Positions 62,761 through 64,000 of a stretch of DNA of 64,000 bases are shown piece by piece. The stretch lies in NCBI RefSeq assembly GCF_051020955.1, contig NW_027477142.1, positions 1-64,000 on the forward strand. The letters are read 5' to 3'. Origin of the DNA: Megalopta genalis. Taxonomy: Eukaryota > Arthropoda > Insecta > Hymenoptera > Halictidae. The position numbers and the translations under genes were made by a program. The notes below the pieces were generated by a model, which was not told where the DNA came from, did no database searches, and saw nothing but the letters and a program-made list of their open reading frames with translations. Every line of letters begins with the position of its first letter. Position 1 is the stretch's first letter.

Positions 62761-64000
62761 AATGTAGGCGAAACAATCAAGTAAGCTTCAAATCCATGCG
62801 AAACATATGATTTAGCTGCAAATCAGTGTGATGTAGAAGGTTTAGCTTCAAATACATGCGATACACTAGATTTAGATTCAAATCAATGTGATGTAGAAGG
62901 TTCAGCTTCAAATCCATGCGACACATATGATTTAGCTTCAAATACTTGCGATATAAGTGATATAGCTTCAAAAGCTGGAGGAACAAACGGGGAAGCTTCA
63001 ATTCCATGTGAAACAAATGATTTAACTTCAAATCAATGCGAAGTAGAAGGCTTAGCTTCAGATCCATGCGATACACAAGATTTAGCTTCAAATCAATGCG
63101 ATGTAGAAGGTTCAGCTTCAAATCCATGCGACACATATGATTTAGCTTCAAATACTTGCGATATAAGTGATATAGCTTCAAAAGCTGGAGAAACAAACGA
63201 GGAAGCTTCAATTTCATGCGAAACAAATGATTTAACTTCAAATCAATGCGAAGTAGTAGGCTTAGCTTCAGATCCATGCGAAACAAATGGATTAGCTACA
63301 AATACTTGTGATATACATTATTTAGCTACAACTGCATGCGAAACTAACGAGTTAGCTTCAAATCTATGCGAAACACACGATTTATCTTCAAATCAATGCG
63401 ATGTAGAAGGTTTAGCTTCAAATCAATAAGAGGTAGAAGGTTTAGCTTCAAATCAATAGAATATAGAAGGTTTAGCTTCAAATCAATGCGATGTAGAAGG
63501 TTTAGCTTCAAATCCATACGAAACACATGATTTAGCTTCAAATCAATTCGAAGGGCAAGGCTTAGATTCAAATCCATGCGAAACAAATGATTTAGCTTCA
63601 GATGAATGCGAAGTAGAAGGCTCAGCTTCAAATCCATGCGGCACATATGATTTAGCTTTAAATACTTGCGATATAAGTGACATAGTTTCAAATGGAGGCG
63701 AAACGAACGAGTTAGCTTCAAATCCATGCGAAACACATGATTTATCTTCAAGTCAAAGCGATGTAGAAGGTTTAGCTTCAAATCCATGCGATACACAAGA
63801 TTTAGCTTCAAATGAATGCGATGTAGAAGGTTCAGCTTCAAATCCATGCGACACATATGATTTAGCTTCAAATACTTGCGATATAAGTGATATAGCTTCA
63901 AAAGCTGTAGGAACAAACGAGTTAGCTTCAAATCCATGCGAAACACATGATTCAGTTGCAAATCAATGCGATGTAGAAGGTTTAGCTACAAATCCATGCG
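62761..64000 (+). repeat. Derived-state array segment, right edge of window
   Basis: NPC/NQC monomers with a tandem 210-bp duplication (about 62,857-63,270) and one double-stop dimer with its TAA at 63,427. The array continues past the end of the window without a boundary. No gene. Confidence 0.75.
62857..63270 (+). repeat. 210-bp tandem duplication
   Basis: Seven monomers duplicated (offset 210 bp), including AAAAGCTGGAG and GGAAGCTTCAAT. Differences are GGAGGAACAAACGGGG against GGAGAAACAAACGAGG. Confidence 0.82.

Larger units (their letters stand above)
1..64000 (+). repeat. Giant 30-bp tandem array (minisatellite/satellite), both ends open
   Basis: Every stretch of the window resolves into about 2,130 head-to-tail copies of a 30-bp monomer. 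On the + strand the monomer contains the nearly invariant box AGCTTCAAAT, a variable trinucleotide, the box TGCGA, then a variable segment ending in GATTTA or a relative such as GGTTTA, GATATA or GAGTTA. The main types, named by their + frame decapeptide, are ASNPCETHDL, ASNQCDVEGL, ASNTCDISDI, ASNAGETNEL, ATNTCDIHYL and ATTACETNEL. Consensus GC is 11 of 30. All monomers have the same orientation, and I saw no inverted block and no unique sequence, so the array extends beyond both ends. No tRNA, rRNA, transposon or recognisable gene is embedded. It is most likely non-coding tandem DNA of a eukaryote; the taxon cannot be inferred. Confidence 0.97.

Noticed and set aside
1..64000. CRISPR array, because of about 30-bp repeats at regular spacing
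   Set aside because: Units are contiguous, with no unique spacers between them, and no cas genes are present. The repeats vary in a graded, monomer-type fashion.
1..64000. A giant cysteine-rich plus-strand protein of ASNPCETHDL decapeptides
   Set aside because: There is no ATG in the frame, many in-frame stops are shared by all derived segments, and there is a one-base shift at every junction. Substitution does not favour third codon positions.
1..64000. Leucine-rich repeat or pentapeptide-repeat protein family
   Set aside because: Period 10 with LKL and R positions does not match the LRR consensus (20-29 residues) or the A(D/N)LXX pentapeptide pattern.
1..64000. Reassigned stop codons (ciliate-type TAA/TAG as Gln) that would open the plus frame
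   Set aside because: It would still leave TGA stops such as ACGAGTGATC and CATCTTGAAATAC, as well as the +1 shift at each junction. Nothing else supports a variant code.
1..64000. Telomeric or subtelomeric simple repeat based on TTTAGC
   Set aside because: The hexamer appears once per 30 bp inside a longer monomer and is not tandem. It matches no canonical telomere repeat.
1..64000. tRNA, rRNA or other structured RNA genes, riboswitches, origins, promoters
   Set aside because: No stretch departs from the 30-bp monomer long enough to hold one, and no matching motif was seen.

Overview
The whole window is one uninterrupted, head-to-tail tandem array of a degenerate 30-bp unit. 64,000 / 30 gives about 2,130 monomers. 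All read in the same orientation, and I found no unique flank, no inverted block and no foreign insertion. The monomer has two nearly invariant boxes on the + strand, AGCTTCAAAT and TGCGA, separated and followed by variable bases; the consensus has 11 G/C in 30. I recognise no conventional gene, RNA gene, mobile element or CRISPR array. This architecture fits a eukaryotic minisatellite or satellite (megasatellite-scale) locus. The sequence alone does not identify the taxon.

Layout. Two repeat states alternate. In the pentameric state, five monomer types follow each other in fixed order, giving a 150-bp super-period. It occupies about 1,363-7,620, 18,360-19,000, 20,260-21,690 and, in a more decayed form, 58,890-62,760. 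In the derived state (1-1,362, 7,621-18,359, 19,001-20,259, 21,691-58,889 and 62,761-64,000) two-monomer alternations dominate. This state carries two diagnostic elements. One is a 'junction' with an in-frame TAA and a single extra base (about 54 copies). The other is a dimer with two consecutive + strand stops (about 25 copies). From about 22 kb to 58.5 kb the array is built of long higher-order repeats with offsets of 2,193, 1,743, 4,623, 3,873, 2,420 and 3,754/3,695 bp. Several look near-identical by eye.

Reading frames. Because 30 is a multiple of 3, one + frame (a decapeptide such as ASNPCETHDL) and two - frames (NHVFRMDLKL and KSCVSHGFEA types) are open through a consensus monomer, so long open stretches appear on both strands. 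I do not call these genes. The + frame has essentially no ATG, and its stops are old and shared between copies. The longest - strand stretch (535 codons) is broken in its two sister copies, and single-base indels are tolerated throughout. The noteworthy structural point is that each junction adds exactly one base. Junctions are therefore spaced at 30n+1 bp, the reading register rotates by one at each, and the - strand becomes a run of end-to-end open stretches that repeatedly start and stop at the junctions.

All similarity statements are by-eye comparisons, and block edges are approximate to about one monomer.
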